NCBI GenBank assembly: GCA_023428065.1
Contig: JAEYZI010000075.1
Location: 1 to 35,314 of the forward strand
Source of the DNA: Actinomycetes bacterium
GTDB lineage: Bacteria; Actinomycetota; Actinomycetes; Actinomycetales; Microbacteriaceae
Direction of reading: 5' to 3'
DNA: 35,314 nt
Made by a program: the position numbers and the translations under genes. Numbering within the stretch: position 1 is the first letter of the stretch; each line of letters begins with the position of its first letter. Below the pieces are notes generated by a model. The model did not search any database and was not told the DNA's origin. It worked only from the letters and a program-made list of their open reading frames with translations. This document shows positions 7,732 through 15,047 of the stretch, piece after piece.

Positions 7732-8528
7732 TGCTGCGCTCGCTGCATTCCGAACTGCTCAAGATCGCGACGACGCGCGCGTGGTGGTTGCTCGCCCTCA
7801 TCCTCTTCGTCTGGACGGGCTTCAACGCCGCGGGCATCGCCGCGTTCGGCGGCGTGCTCGTCGACGAGGCGAACGGCATGTTCGGGCCGGAGGCCGTGCC
7901 GCCGCTCGTGTACAGCACCGCGACATCCGTCGGCTACGTCTTCCCGCTGCTCTTCGGCGCGCTCGCCTCGACCTCGGAGGCGCGCCACCAGACCCTCACG
8001 CCGACCTTCCTCGCGACGCCCCGTCGCTCCCTCGTGCTCGGCGGCAAGATCGGCGCCGGCATCCTGTGGGGAGCCGTCTTCGGCGTCGTCGGCCTGCTCG
8101 GATCGGCGGGGATCGGCGCGCTCGTGCTCCAGCTCGTCGGCGTCGACACGGCCTTCGGCTCGAGTGACACGTGGGCGCTCCTCGGGCGCGCGCTGCTCGC
8201 GATGGCCCTGTGGGCGGTCATCGGCGTGGGCCTCGGCGTGCTCATGCCCAACCAGGTCGCCGTCATCGTGACGGTGCTCGCGTTCACGCAGTTCCTCGAG
8301 CCGCTCCTGCGGCTGGGCACCTCGTTCTGGGAGTGGACGGCGGCCGTCGGCCGCTTCCTGCCCGGCGCCGCGACCGACACCCTCGTCGGATCGAGCATCT
8401 ACTCGCTCATCGCGGGCGGGGCCGCGGATGCGCTCGAATGGTGGCAAGGTGGTCTCGTGCTCGCGGGCTACGCCGCGCTGTTCCTCGCGATCGGCGGGCT
8501 CACGACCTGGCGCCGTGACGTGACCTGA
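7731..8528 (+). CDS. ABC transporter permease (ABC-2 type)
   Basis: A 265-residue membrane protein with about six hydrophobic segments. It starts MLRSLHSELLKIATTRAWW, the typical opening of ABC-2 type permeases, where an amphipathic helix precedes the first membrane span. The ATG overlaps the ATPase stop by one base, so the pair forms one exporter. A conspicuous soluble loop around residues 42-58 faces outside. No regulator is encoded beside it, unlike the opposing ABC operon at 9.2-11.2 kb. Confidence 0.85.
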   Translation: MLRSLHSELLKIATTRAWWLLALILFVWTGFNAAGIAAFGGVLVDEANGMFGPEAVPPLVYSTATSVGYVFPLLFGALASTSEARHQTLTPTFLATPRRSLVLGGKIGAGILWGAVFGVVGLLGSAGIGALVLQLVGVDTAFGSSDTWALLGRALLAMALWAVIGVGLGVLMPNQVAVIVTVLAFTQFLEPLLRLGTSFWEWTAAVGRFLPGAATDTLVGSSIYSLIAGGAADALEWWQGGLVLAGYAALFLAIGGLTTWRRDVT

Positions 8529-8545
8529 GGCTCGGAGGGGGCGGG

Positions 8546-9124
8546 ATGCTCGAAGAGGAATACAACCCGCGTCGGAAGCTCCCCGCCCACCTGCGCCCCA
8601 AGCCCGAGCCGGAGCCCGACTTCGCGTTCACGATCCGCGACGCGACCGAGCAGGACCTGCCCCACATCCGTGAGATCTACAACCACTACGTCGCGAACTC
8701 GACGGTGACCTTCGACGAGGACCCGCAGACCCTCAAGGAGCTGCGCGCCAAGTTCCGCCACAACGAGAAGCTCGGCTACCCGTGGCTCGTCGCCGTCTCG
8801 CCGTCGGGGCAGATCCTCGGCTACGCGAACGCCTCGCCCTGGAAGCAGAAGGCCGCCTACCGCTACACGGTCGAGAACTCGATCTATCTGCGCGCCGCGG
8901 CGACGGGCAAGGGGCTCGGCACGGCCCTCATGGAGGCCTTCCTCGCCCGCGCGAAGGAGGCCGGCATCAAGGAGGTCATCGCCGTCATCGCCGACAAGGG
9001 CGCCGAGGCCTCGATCGCGATGCACAAGCGCTTCGGCTTCACGGAGATCGGCCACATGGGCAAGGTCGGGTTCAAGTTCGACCGCTGGCTCGGCACCGTC
9101 CTCATGCAGAAGAGCCTCAAGTGA
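8546..9124 (+). CDS. GNAT family N-acetyltransferase (phosphinothricin acetyltransferase-like)
   Basis: A 192-residue enzyme. After a polar, proline-rich 30-residue N-terminus, IRDATEQDLPHIREIYNHY opens the GNAT fold. SIYLRAAATGKGLGTALM holds the acetyl-CoA motif A (Q/RxxGxG/A type, here TGKGLG), and SIAMHKRFGFTEIGHM is motif B. The YNHYVANSTVTFDEDP pattern is that of the PAT/Bar/MnaT subgroup, which acetylates methionine analogues such as methionine sulfoximine or phosphinothricin. The ATG is preceded by GGAGGGGG and lies 17 nt after the permease, so it may be read through from the ABC operon. Confidence 0.88.
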   Translation: MLEEEYNPRRKLPAHLRPKPEPEPDFAFTIRDATEQDLPHIREIYNHYVANSTVTFDEDPQTLKELRAKFRHNEKLGYPWLVAVSPSGQILGYANASPWKQKAAYRYTVENSIYLRAAATGKGLGTALMEAFLARAKEAGIKEVIAVIADKGAEASIAMHKRFGFTEIGHMGKVGFKFDRWLGTVLMQKSLK

Positions 9125-9199
9125 CGTCCCGCATCGGAGAAGGCGAGGCCCCCGCCCCGCATCCCGAGCGGGAGCGGAGCGGAGGCCGATGGTCGCCGC

Positions 9200-9970
9200 T
9201 CAGCTGCGCGGGGTGATCCTCCGCAGCAGCAGGTGACCGATTCCCGCGGCGACGATCGCGGGCACGAGGAGCACGCTCGCGACGCCGACGGTGCCGAGGT
9301 CGACGACCGCCTCCCAGAACGCGCCCCAGCCATCCGTGAGGGTGAGCAGCGCGACCGCCGCGATCACGAGCACGCCGAGCGCGAGGAGCGAGGTGGTGAG
9401 GCCGAAGGCGCGCCAGCGTGCGAACACCGCCGCGAAGATCAGCCCCGTGCAGAAGAAGAACACGAACCAGCAGAAGTAGACCCACCACTGCGCGAGCCAG
9501 CCGTCGTCGGTCGCGAAATAGACGCTGCCGAAGAAGTCGCCCCGTACGCCCCAGCCGTGCGTGAGCACCTCGAGCCAGCGGCCGATCGTCATGACGAGGG
9601 CGAACATCGCCGAGAGCATGAGGAAGGTCAGGACGGCGCCGACGCTGAACGCCCGGCGGGTGGACCCGTAGCCGAGGGCGAGCGGCAACGCGAGGTTCAC
9701 CGCCTGCACGGCGACGACGAGCATGTAGACGAAGATCCATGCGGTCGCGCCGTTGTACCGGATGCCCTCCGACGCGTCGGTGGCATCCTGCCCCGACACC
9801 GAGGCCATGATGAGCCACCAGATGACCCAGGTGCCGGCGAAGATGAGCCCGAGGATCATGAGCGGCATCCCGATGGTGGTCATGGGGTTGGCGGTGAGCA
9901 GCCGCACGATGCGCCAGACGCGGGCGCCCGGCGAGGCGGGGGAGTGCGTGGTGGTCGTGACGGCGGTCAT
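9200..9970 (-). CDS. ABC transporter membrane subunit (GntR-linked operon)
   Basis: A 256-residue protein with about six hydrophobic stretches, starting MTAVTTTTHSPASPGARVW. I do not recognise a named family, but it directly follows an ABC ATPase (ATGA overlap) and a YtrA-type regulator, and no other membrane partner is present, so it is almost certainly the permease of that transporter. Long aromatic-rich helices such as WWVYFCWFVFFFC lie in the second half. Its 3' end faces the GNAT gene across a 75-nt gap with GC-rich inverted repeats but no T-tract terminator. Confidence 0.78.
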   Translation of the reverse strand: MTAVTTTTHSPASPGARVWRIVRLLTANPMTTIGMPLMILGLIFAGTWVIWWLIMASVSGQDATDASEGIRYNGATAWIFVYMLVVAVQAVNLALPLALGYGSTRRAFSVGAVLTFLMLSAMFALVMTIGRWLEVLTHGWGVRGDFFGSVYFATDDGWLAQWWVYFCWFVFFFCTGLIFAAVFARWRAFGLTTSLLALGVLVIAAVALLTLTDGWGAFWEAVVDLGTVGVASVLLVPAIVAAGIGHLLLRRITPRS

Positions 9971-10875
9971 GCGGAGACTCCATTCGTGCGGGCGGCGTTC
10001 TCGCCGGTGGTCGTGCGGATGACGAGCTGCTGGAGCGATACGGGCGCGAGCTCGAGGCCGGCCTCGCGCGCCGCGGCGCGTCCCGCCTCGTCGAGGCCCG
10101 CGATCGTCGCGGTCGCGAGGCCGCCGAGGGCGCTGCGGTGCAGCACCTCGCGGTCCGCGGTGAACGACTCGACGACCGAGCGGGCGCCCACGACGTCGAT
10201 CGCCGACCCGCGGAGCTCCTCGGCGTCCGCGTCGATGATGATGCGGCCCTCGTCGATGACGACGACGTGCTCGAGCAGGTTCGAGACCTCGTCGATCAGG
10301 TGGGTCGAGAGCACGACCGTGCGGGGGTGCTCGGCGAAGTCGGCGAGCAGCGTGTCGTAGAACAGCTGGCGCGCGACGGCGTCGAGGCCGAGGTAGGGCT
10401 CGTCGAAGAAGGTGAGCGGCGCGCGGCTCGCGAGGCCGACGATGACGCCGACCGCGGAGAGCTGGCCGCGCGAGAGCTTCTTGACCCGGCGGTTGAGGGG
10501 CAGACGGAAGCTCTCGACGAGCTCGTCGGCGAAGTCCTGATCCCACTCGGGGAAGAACCAGGGGGCGCTGCGCAGCACGTGCTTCACACGGAAGTCGTCG
10601 GGGTAGCGCTGGCTCTCCTTGATGAAGCAGATGCGGTCGAGCACGCGCGCGTTCTCGACGGGCGACTCGCCGAACACCTCGATGCCGCCGGTCGTCGCGA
10701 ACTCCTGCCCGGTGAGCAGTTGCATGAGCGTCGTCTTGCCGGCGCCGTTGCGGCCGAGCAGGCCGTGGATGCGGTTCTCCTCGAGCGCGAAGCTCGCGTC
10801 CGCGACGGCGTGCACGGCATTCGCGCCGTGGCCGTACGTCTTGCCGAGTCCTTCGACGCGGATCACCGTGGTCAT
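9967..10875 (-). CDS. ABC transporter ATP-binding protein (YtrB-like)
   Basis: A 302-residue ATPase. Walker A is GRNGAGKTTL near residue 40, the signature is LSRGQLSAV near residue 135, Walker B is LTFFDEPYLGLD and the H-loop is LSTHLIDE. It resembles ATPases that accompany GntR/YtrA regulators, which are known to respond to cell-wall-active compounds in several Gram-positives. Both ends overlap neighbours by 4 nt (ATGA), giving a tightly coupled regulator-ATPase-permease operon. The role in envelope stress is inference from the regulator type. Confidence 0.93.
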   Translation of the reverse strand: MTTVIRVEGLGKTYGHGANAVHAVADASFALEENRIHGLLGRNGAGKTTLMQLLTGQEFATTGGIEVFGESPVENARVLDRICFIKESQRYPDDFRVKHVLRSAPWFFPEWDQDFADELVESFRLPLNRRVKKLSRGQLSAVGVIVGLASRAPLTFFDEPYLGLDAVARQLFYDTLLADFAEHPRTVVLSTHLIDEVSNLLEHVVVIDEGRIIIDADAEELRGSAIDVVGARSVVESFTADREVLHRSALGGLATATIAGLDEAGRAAAREAGLELAPVSLQQLVIRTTTGENAARTNGVSA

Positions 10876-11225
10876 CGTCCGTCCTCCCGGATCATGGTGG
10901 CGAGCTGGTCCGGGGTGATCCCGAGCCGCTCGGCTTCGGTCAGCAGGGGAGCGATGTACTGCTCCCGGAAACGGTCGCGGCGCTGGGCCACGAGGCGGGC
11001 GCGGGCGCCCTCGGCGACGAACATGCCGATGCCTCTCTTCTTGTAGAGGACCCCCTGGTCCACGAGCAGGTTGACGCCCTTCGCGGCGGTCGCCGGATTG
11101 ATGCGCAGGAACGCCGCAAGCTCGTTGGTGGAGGGGACCTGGGTCTCTTCCGGGAGTCGGCCCGCGACGATGTCGTCCTCGAGCTGTTCCGCGATCTGCA
11201 GGAAGATCGGGCGGCTGTCGTCCAC
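10872..11225 (-). CDS. GntR family transcriptional regulator, YtrA subfamily
   Basis: A 117-residue protein: a winged-helix domain (PIFLQIAEQLEDDIVAG, then VPSTNELAAFLRINPATAAK) and only a short dimerising tail, as in the YtrA subfamily, which lacks a large effector domain. The start is taken as GTG at 11225, which follows GGGAG at 7 nt; an ATG at 11297 would add 24 residues unlike any GntR and would place the operator inside the coding region. It heads the operon with the ATPase and permease and probably represses it through the palindrome at 11249-11272. Confidence 0.9.
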   Translation of the reverse strand: MDDSRPIFLQIAEQLEDDIVAGRLPEETQVPSTNELAAFLRINPATAAKGVNLLVDQGVLYKKRGIGMFVAEGARARLVAQRRDRFREQYIAPLLTEAERLGITPDQLATMIREDGR

Positions 11226-11248
11226 GTGCGGCTCCCGGTTGGTGGGTG

Positions 11249-11272
11249 GGTTAATTACTTGAGTAAGTAACC
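11249..11272. promoter_or_regulatory. Palindromic operator of the GntR-ABC operon
   Basis: A 24-bp near-perfect palindrome made of GGTTAATTACTT and GAGTAAGTAACC matches at 10 of 12 positions per arm. It is strikingly AT-rich against its surroundings. It lies 24 nt upstream of the GTG of the regulator, behind a perfect TTGACA -35 on the minus strand (11292-11297), so binding would cover the -10/start region. Autorepression by the YtrA-type regulator is the natural reading. Confidence 0.75.
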
Positions 11273-11312
11273 AACCATGTCGTGCCCGCGATGTCAAGCC
11301 CGCGCGTCCGCC

Positions 11313-11318
11313 TACGCT
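11313..11318 (+). promoter_or_regulatory. -10 box of a leaderless amidase transcript
   Basis: TACGCT ends 7 nt before the GTG at 11326. The GGGAGG between them touches the GTG, too close to act as a normal ribosome site. Confidence 0.45.
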
Positions 11319-11325
11319 CGGGAGG

Positions 11326-12753
11326 GTGTTCGAACTCCACCACCTGACCGCCGTCGAGCAGCTCGACTGGCTGCGCCGCGGCGAGGTGACGCCGCGCGAG
11401 CTCGCCGAGCACTACCTCGCGCGCATCGGGCGCCTCGACCCCGAGCTCGGCGCCTTCGCGGTCGTCGACGCGGATGCGGCGCTCCGTCGCGCGGACGAGG
11501 TGCGCGGCCTCTCGCAGGCCCTCGCGCTGTGGGGTCTCCCGCTCGCCGACAAGGCCCTCGTCGCGCGTGCCGGACGGGAGACCGCGTTCGGCTCCCGCGC
11601 CTTCGCCGGCAACATCCCGGAGACGAGCGACGAACTCGTGACCGTGCTCGACGGCGCCGGCTCCGTGAGCCTCGGTGCGACCGCCGCTCCCGAGTTCGGC
11701 TTCCCGAGCTACACCGAGCCGCTCGCCGGCCGACCCGCGCGCAACCCCTACGACACGCGACTCGGCGCGGGGGGCTCGAGCGGCGGTGCCGCGGTCGCCG
11801 TGGCCGCGGGGCTCCTTCCCGTCGCTCCCGGCTCCGACGGCGGAGGCTCCATCCGCATCCCCGCGGCCGCCACGGGGCTCGTCGGGCTCAAGCCCTCCCG
11901 TGGACGGATCCCTGCCGCAGCGGGGTTCGACTCCCTCGCGGGCCTCGTGCAGGCCGGTCCCCTCGCGCGCACCGTCGCGGATGCCGGGCTCCTGCTCGAC
12001 GCGCTCGCGGCACCGCCCGGCGCACGCGCGTCGTGGGCGACCCGGCCGCCCGACGAGGGGGGCGACGGCCCCTTCCTCGCGGCGGGCACGCGCGGCGAGG
12101 GGCGCTTCCAGCTCGCCGTCACCTTCGACTCGCCGTGGGCGACCGCGTACGAGCTGACGCTCGACCCGGCGGCCCGCGCGGCCGTCGACCTCGCCCTCCG
12201 CGAGCTCTCCGCCCTCGGCCACGGCGTCGAGGAGCTCCGGGTGCCCGACGAGCCCGGGTATCCGTCCGCCTTCCGGGCCATCTGGCAGGCAGGGGCGGCG
12301 ACCCTCCCGCTCGACGAGGAACGACTCGCCCTCGTCGAGCCGCTCACCCGGTGGCTCGTCGAGCAGGGCCGCGCGCTCGATGCGCGCGCCCTCGGCGAGG
12401 CGCTCGCGTGGCTCACGGGCTTCGAGCGGCGCACGATCGACCGCTTCGCCCCGTTCGACGCCGTGCTGACGCCCGCGCTCGCGCTCACCCCGCGGCCCGT
12501 CGGGTGGTACGACGAGGATGACGGCGAGGAGAACTTCGCCCAGCAGGTGCGCTACACGCCGTTCACGAGCTTCGTCAACGTCTCGGGCCTGCCCGCGATC
12601 GTGCTCCCCGTCGCGGCGAGCGACGACGGCCTGCCGATGGGTGTCCAGCTCGTCGGGCGCCCCGGGGGAGAGCGCACGCTCCTCGCGATCGGCGCCCAGC
12701 TCGAGCGCCGGATCGGATGGCAGCGCCGGCATCCGCCCGCCTGGAGCGCGTGA
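11326..12753 (+). CDS. Amidase (amidase signature family)
   Basis: A 475-residue enzyme of the Ser-cisSer-Lys amidase family, which hydrolyses carboxamides to acid and ammonia. The catalytic Lys is in PLADKALVA near residue 86, where the usual following Asp is Ala. The glycine/serine segment GAGGSSGGAAVAVAAG near residue 150 carries the cis-Ser, and GSDGGGSIRIPAA near residue 170 carries the nucleophile. The substrate is unknown; GatA is unlikely because no gatB/gatC are adjacent and the gene stands alone. The GTG start has no properly spaced ribosome site but fits a leaderless pattern. Divergent from the GntR operon. Confidence 0.88.
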   Translation: MFELHHLTAVEQLDWLRRGEVTPRELAEHYLARIGRLDPELGAFAVVDADAALRRADEVRGLSQALALWGLPLADKALVARAGRETAFGSRAFAGNIPETSDELVTVLDGAGSVSLGATAAPEFGFPSYTEPLAGRPARNPYDTRLGAGGSSGGAAVAVAAGLLPVAPGSDGGGSIRIPAAATGLVGLKPSRGRIPAAAGFDSLAGLVQAGPLARTVADAGLLLDALAAPPGARASWATRPPDEGGDGPFLAAGTRGEGRFQLAVTFDSPWATAYELTLDPAARAAVDLALRELSALGHGVEELRVPDEPGYPSAFRAIWQAGAATLPLDEERLALVEPLTRWLVEQGRALDARALGEALAWLTGFERRTIDRFAPFDAVLTPALALTPRPVGWYDEDDGEENFAQQVRYTPFTSFVNVSGLPAIVLPVAASDDGLPMGVQLVGRPGGERTLLAIGAQLERRIGWQRRHPPAWSA

Positions 12754-12777
12754 GACGGCAGAAGACTCGCAGCCAAG

Positions 12778-12796
12778 TTAGGTAAGCCTGACCTAT
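12778..12796. promoter_or_regulatory. DtxR/IdeR-type iron box
   Basis: TTAGGTAAGCCTGACCTAT matches the DtxR consensus TWAGGTWAGSCTWACCTWA at 17 of 19 positions. It overlaps the TATACT -10 (12794-12799) of the SIP-domain gene, whose ATG follows 7 nt later. An iron-loaded DtxR/IdeR protein bound here would block transcription, so the gene should be induced by iron limitation. Confidence 0.85.
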
Positions 12797-12806
12797 ACTG
12801 AACGCG

Positions 12807-13160
12807 ATGCTGCTCTCCGACGTCCTCCCCGCCACCATCGCCTGGAACCCCCGCGCTGGTGATTCCGTGCTGCTCGGGGCCGTCGACGCCGACATCGCGA
12901 TCGCCGAGACCGTCGTCGCGACGCTGCCCGCGAAGGCGCGCGGGCGCGTCTTCCTCGAGGTGGCCGACGCATCCGGCATCCGCGAGTTCCCGGCCCCCGG
13001 TCGCGTGTGCGTCACGTGGCTGCGCCGCGATCTCGGCCAGAGCATGCGCGCGGCCGTCGACGCCTGGCTCTCCGAGATGCTGCCCGTCGAAGCGGAGCGC
13101 GAGCACCAGGTCTACGCCTGGGTGTCGGGCGACCGCGCCGCCCAGGCCATCACCAACTAG
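12807..13160 (+). CDS. Stand-alone SIP (siderophore-interacting protein) domain protein
   Basis: A 117-residue cytoplasmic protein. The segment from about residue 20 to the end (ETVVATLPAKARGRVFLEVA, then VCVTWLRRD, then HQVYAWVSGD) resembles the C-terminal NAD(P)H-side domain of siderophore-interacting ferric reductases such as ViuB. The N-terminal FAD-binding half of those 250-280 residue enzymes is absent, and there is no sign of decay upstream, so this is a single-domain version. The iron box over its promoter supports a role in iron uptake or siderophore reduction, perhaps with a separate flavoprotein. The mRNA is probably leaderless. Its TAG stop shares CTAG with the stop of the facing gene. 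Confidence 0.75.
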   Translation: MLLSDVLPATIAWNPRAGDSVLLGAVDADIAIAETVVATLPAKARGRVFLEVADASGIREFPAPGRVCVTWLRRDLGQSMRAAVDAWLSEMLPVEAEREHQVYAWVSGDRAAQAITN

Positions 13161-13597
13161 GCGTAGCCGCCCTTCTCGAGGCCCGCCTCGACCTCGAAGC
13201 GGTTGGTGCGGGCCACCCGACCGGCCGCGAGATACAGCACGGGCATGCTGAGGCCGTAGCGGCGCCATTGAGCGCGATGCACCGCCTCGTGCTCGAGCAC
13301 GCGGTCGGAGAGGTTGTCGTGCGTCAGATAGACGCCGCCCACCGTCGTGCCGCCTCGCCCGAACGCCCAGCGCGGAAGGCCGTGGATGACATGCAGCCCA
13401 TGGCTCGAACGATGACGGCCGAGCAGCAGCGTGCCCCACAGGAGCGCGCAGCCCGTGGCGAACCAGTAGCCGGGCAGCGCGAGTCCGCGCGAGAGGAGCG
13501 CCCGGCGCAGCCCCGGCACGCGCGCCGCCCCGCGCGCGAGGGCGCCGGCGGCCCGCTCCGCCCGGTTCGGATGCTCGGGCCGCACGGGAGCGGTCAC
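13157..13597 (-). CDS. Small membrane-linked protein with HExxH motif (function unknown)
   Basis: A 146-residue protein with no certain family assignment. One hydrophobic segment lies near residues 38-60. HEAVH at residues 103-107 has the zincin HExxH form and is followed by acidic residues in NRFEVEAG (Glu135, Glu137) that could give a third metal ligand. The motif could also be chance. The GTG start overlaps the stop of the upstream flavin oxidoreductase (GTGA), so the two are co-translated. Proteins like this are often left as hypothetical. Confidence 0.6.
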   Translation of the reverse strand: MTAPVRPEHPNRAERAAGALARGAARVPGLRRALLSRGLALPGYWFATGCALLWGTLLLGRHRSSHGLHVIHGLPRWAFGRGGTTVGGVYLTHDNLSDRVLEHEAVHRAQWRRYGLSMPVLYLAAGRVARTNRFEVEAGLEKGGYA

Positions 13598-15024
13598 GCC
13601 TGCGCCCCGGGGCGGCCGAACGCCTCGAGCCACCGCAGCCACACCTCGCTCACGGTGGGGTAGGCGGGGACCGCGTGCCAGAGGCGGTCGATGGGCACCT
13701 CGCCGACCACGGCGATCGTCGCAGCCTGCAGCAGCTCGCCGACATCCGGGCCGACGAACGTCGCACCCACGAGCACCCGGCGGTCGAGGTCGACGATCGC
13801 GCGCGCCCGACCGCGGTAGTCGTCGGCGTAGACCGACGCCCCGGCGACCCACGAGAGGTCGTAGTCGAGCACCCGCACGCGCAGGCCAGCCTCCTGGGCC
13901 GCCGCGGCCGTGAGGCCGACCGAGGCCACCTCCGGCTCCGTGAAGGTCACCTGCGGGACGGCGCGGTGGTCGGCGGTGGCGACGTGCGCGCCCCACGGCG
14001 CGTCGTCGACCGGCCGACCTGCCGCGCGCGCGGCGATCGCGTCGCCCGCGGCCCGCGCCTGGTACTTGCCCTGGTGGGTGAGCTTCACCCGCCCGTTGAC
14101 GTCGCCCACGGCGTACAGCCAGTCGTAGCCCGGCACCCGCATGGTGTCGTCGACCTCGATCGCGTCGTCCGCGACGAGGCCGATCTCCTCGAGCCCGAGA
14201 TCCCGCGTGCGGCCCACCCGGCCGGTCGCGACGAGCACGCGCTCCGCGAGCACGCGCGAGCCGTCGTCGAGGGTCAGCACGGCGTTCTTCTCGGCGCGGT
14301 GCGCCGCGACGACCGAGACGCCCGTGAGCACCCGCACGCCCGCCGCCTCGAGGCCCTCGCGCACGAGCTCGGCGGCGAACGGCTCGACCGCGCCGAGCAG
14401 GCTCCCGCGGGCGAGCACGGTCACGCGGCTGCCGAGGCTCGCGTAGGCCGCCGCGAGCTCGCTTCCGACGACGCCGCCGCCGAGCACGGCGAGCGTCGCG
14501 GGCGCCTCGGATGCCGAGGTCGCCTCGCGCGAGGTCCACGGCTCGAGCTCGGCGAGCCCCGGGATGTCGGGGAGCACGGGCACGGAACCGGTGCACACCG
14601 CGACGGCGTGCCGCGCGCGGAGCTCGGTGACGGTGCCGTCCGGGCCCGTCACGACAACCCGCCGCGGCCCGACGATCCGCGCGTGTCCGCGCAGCAGCTC
14701 GATCCCCGCGCCGTCGACCCACTCGACCTGCGAGGCGTCGTCGCGGTCGTGCGTGATGCGGTCGCGGCGCCGGAAGACGGCGCGTGCGTCGATCTCACCC
14801 GTCACGGCCTCCGCCGCCCCCGCGACGGCGCGCGCGGCCCGCACGGCGGCGCCCGCCCGCAGCAGCGCCTTCGAGGGCATGCACGCCCAGTACGAGCACT
14901 CGCCGCCCACGAGCTCCTCTTCGACCAGGACGGTGCTCAGGCCGCCCTGCACCGTGCGATCGGCGACGTTCTCGCCCACCGCGCCGGCTCCGATCACGAT
15001 CACGTCGACCTCGCGCGCGTCCAT
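13594..15024 (-). CDS. NAD(P)/FAD-dependent disulfide oxidoreductase (dihydrolipoyl dehydrogenase-like)
   Basis: A 476-residue class I pyridine nucleotide-disulfide reductase. FAD-binding VIGAGAVGENV lies at residues 10-20; the redox pair is Cys43 and Cys48 in GGECSYWACMPSK; a second Rossmann motif, LGGGVVGSELA, binds NAD(P); the C-terminal AYPTVSEVW holds the Thr/Ser-Glu region of the dimer-interface active site. The variant disulfide motif differs from GGTCxNxGCxPSK of lipoamide dehydrogenase and mercuric reductase. No 2-oxoacid dehydrogenase, mercury or thiol genes are nearby, so the substrate is open. The ATG follows a TACCCT -10 (15031-15036) by 6 nt. Confidence 0.88.
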   Translation of the reverse strand: MDAREVDVIVIGAGAVGENVADRTVQGGLSTVLVEEELVGGECSYWACMPSKALLRAGAAVRAARAVAGAAEAVTGEIDARAVFRRRDRITHDRDDASQVEWVDGAGIELLRGHARIVGPRRVVVTGPDGTVTELRARHAVAVCTGSVPVLPDIPGLAELEPWTSREATSASEAPATLAVLGGGVVGSELAAAYASLGSRVTVLARGSLLGAVEPFAAELVREGLEAAGVRVLTGVSVVAAHRAEKNAVLTLDDGSRVLAERVLVATGRVGRTRDLGLEEIGLVADDAIEVDDTMRVPGYDWLYAVGDVNGRVKLTHQGKYQARAAGDAIAARAAGRPVDDAPWGAHVATADHRAVPQVTFTEPEVASVGLTAAAAQEAGLRVRVLDYDLSWVAGASVYADDYRGRARAIVDLDRRVLVGATFVGPDVGELLQAATIAVVGEVPIDRLWHAVPAYPTVSEVWLRWLEAFGRPGAQA

Positions 15025-15030
15025 GATCCG

Positions 15031-15036
15031 AGGGTA
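15031..15036 (-). promoter_or_regulatory. -10 box of a leaderless oxidoreductase transcript
   Basis: On the minus strand TACCCT ends 6 nt before the ATG at 15024, with no Shine-Dalgarno between. It lies in the 23-nt gap behind the arginase-family gene, so the oxidoreductase can be transcribed separately from it. Confidence 0.5.
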
Positions 15037-15047
15037 GGGCGGCCGCA

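Noticed and set aside
9125..9199. Bidirectional terminator between the GNAT gene and the facing permease
   Set aside because: GC-rich inverted repeats such as CCCGC/GCGGG are short and no T tract follows on either strand; GC-rich chance pairing is enough to explain them.
11226..11297. ATG at 11297 as the GntR start
   Set aside because: The extra 24 residues do not look like a GntR N-terminus and would be encoded by the operator; GTG 11225 has a ribosome site and the family-typical beginning.
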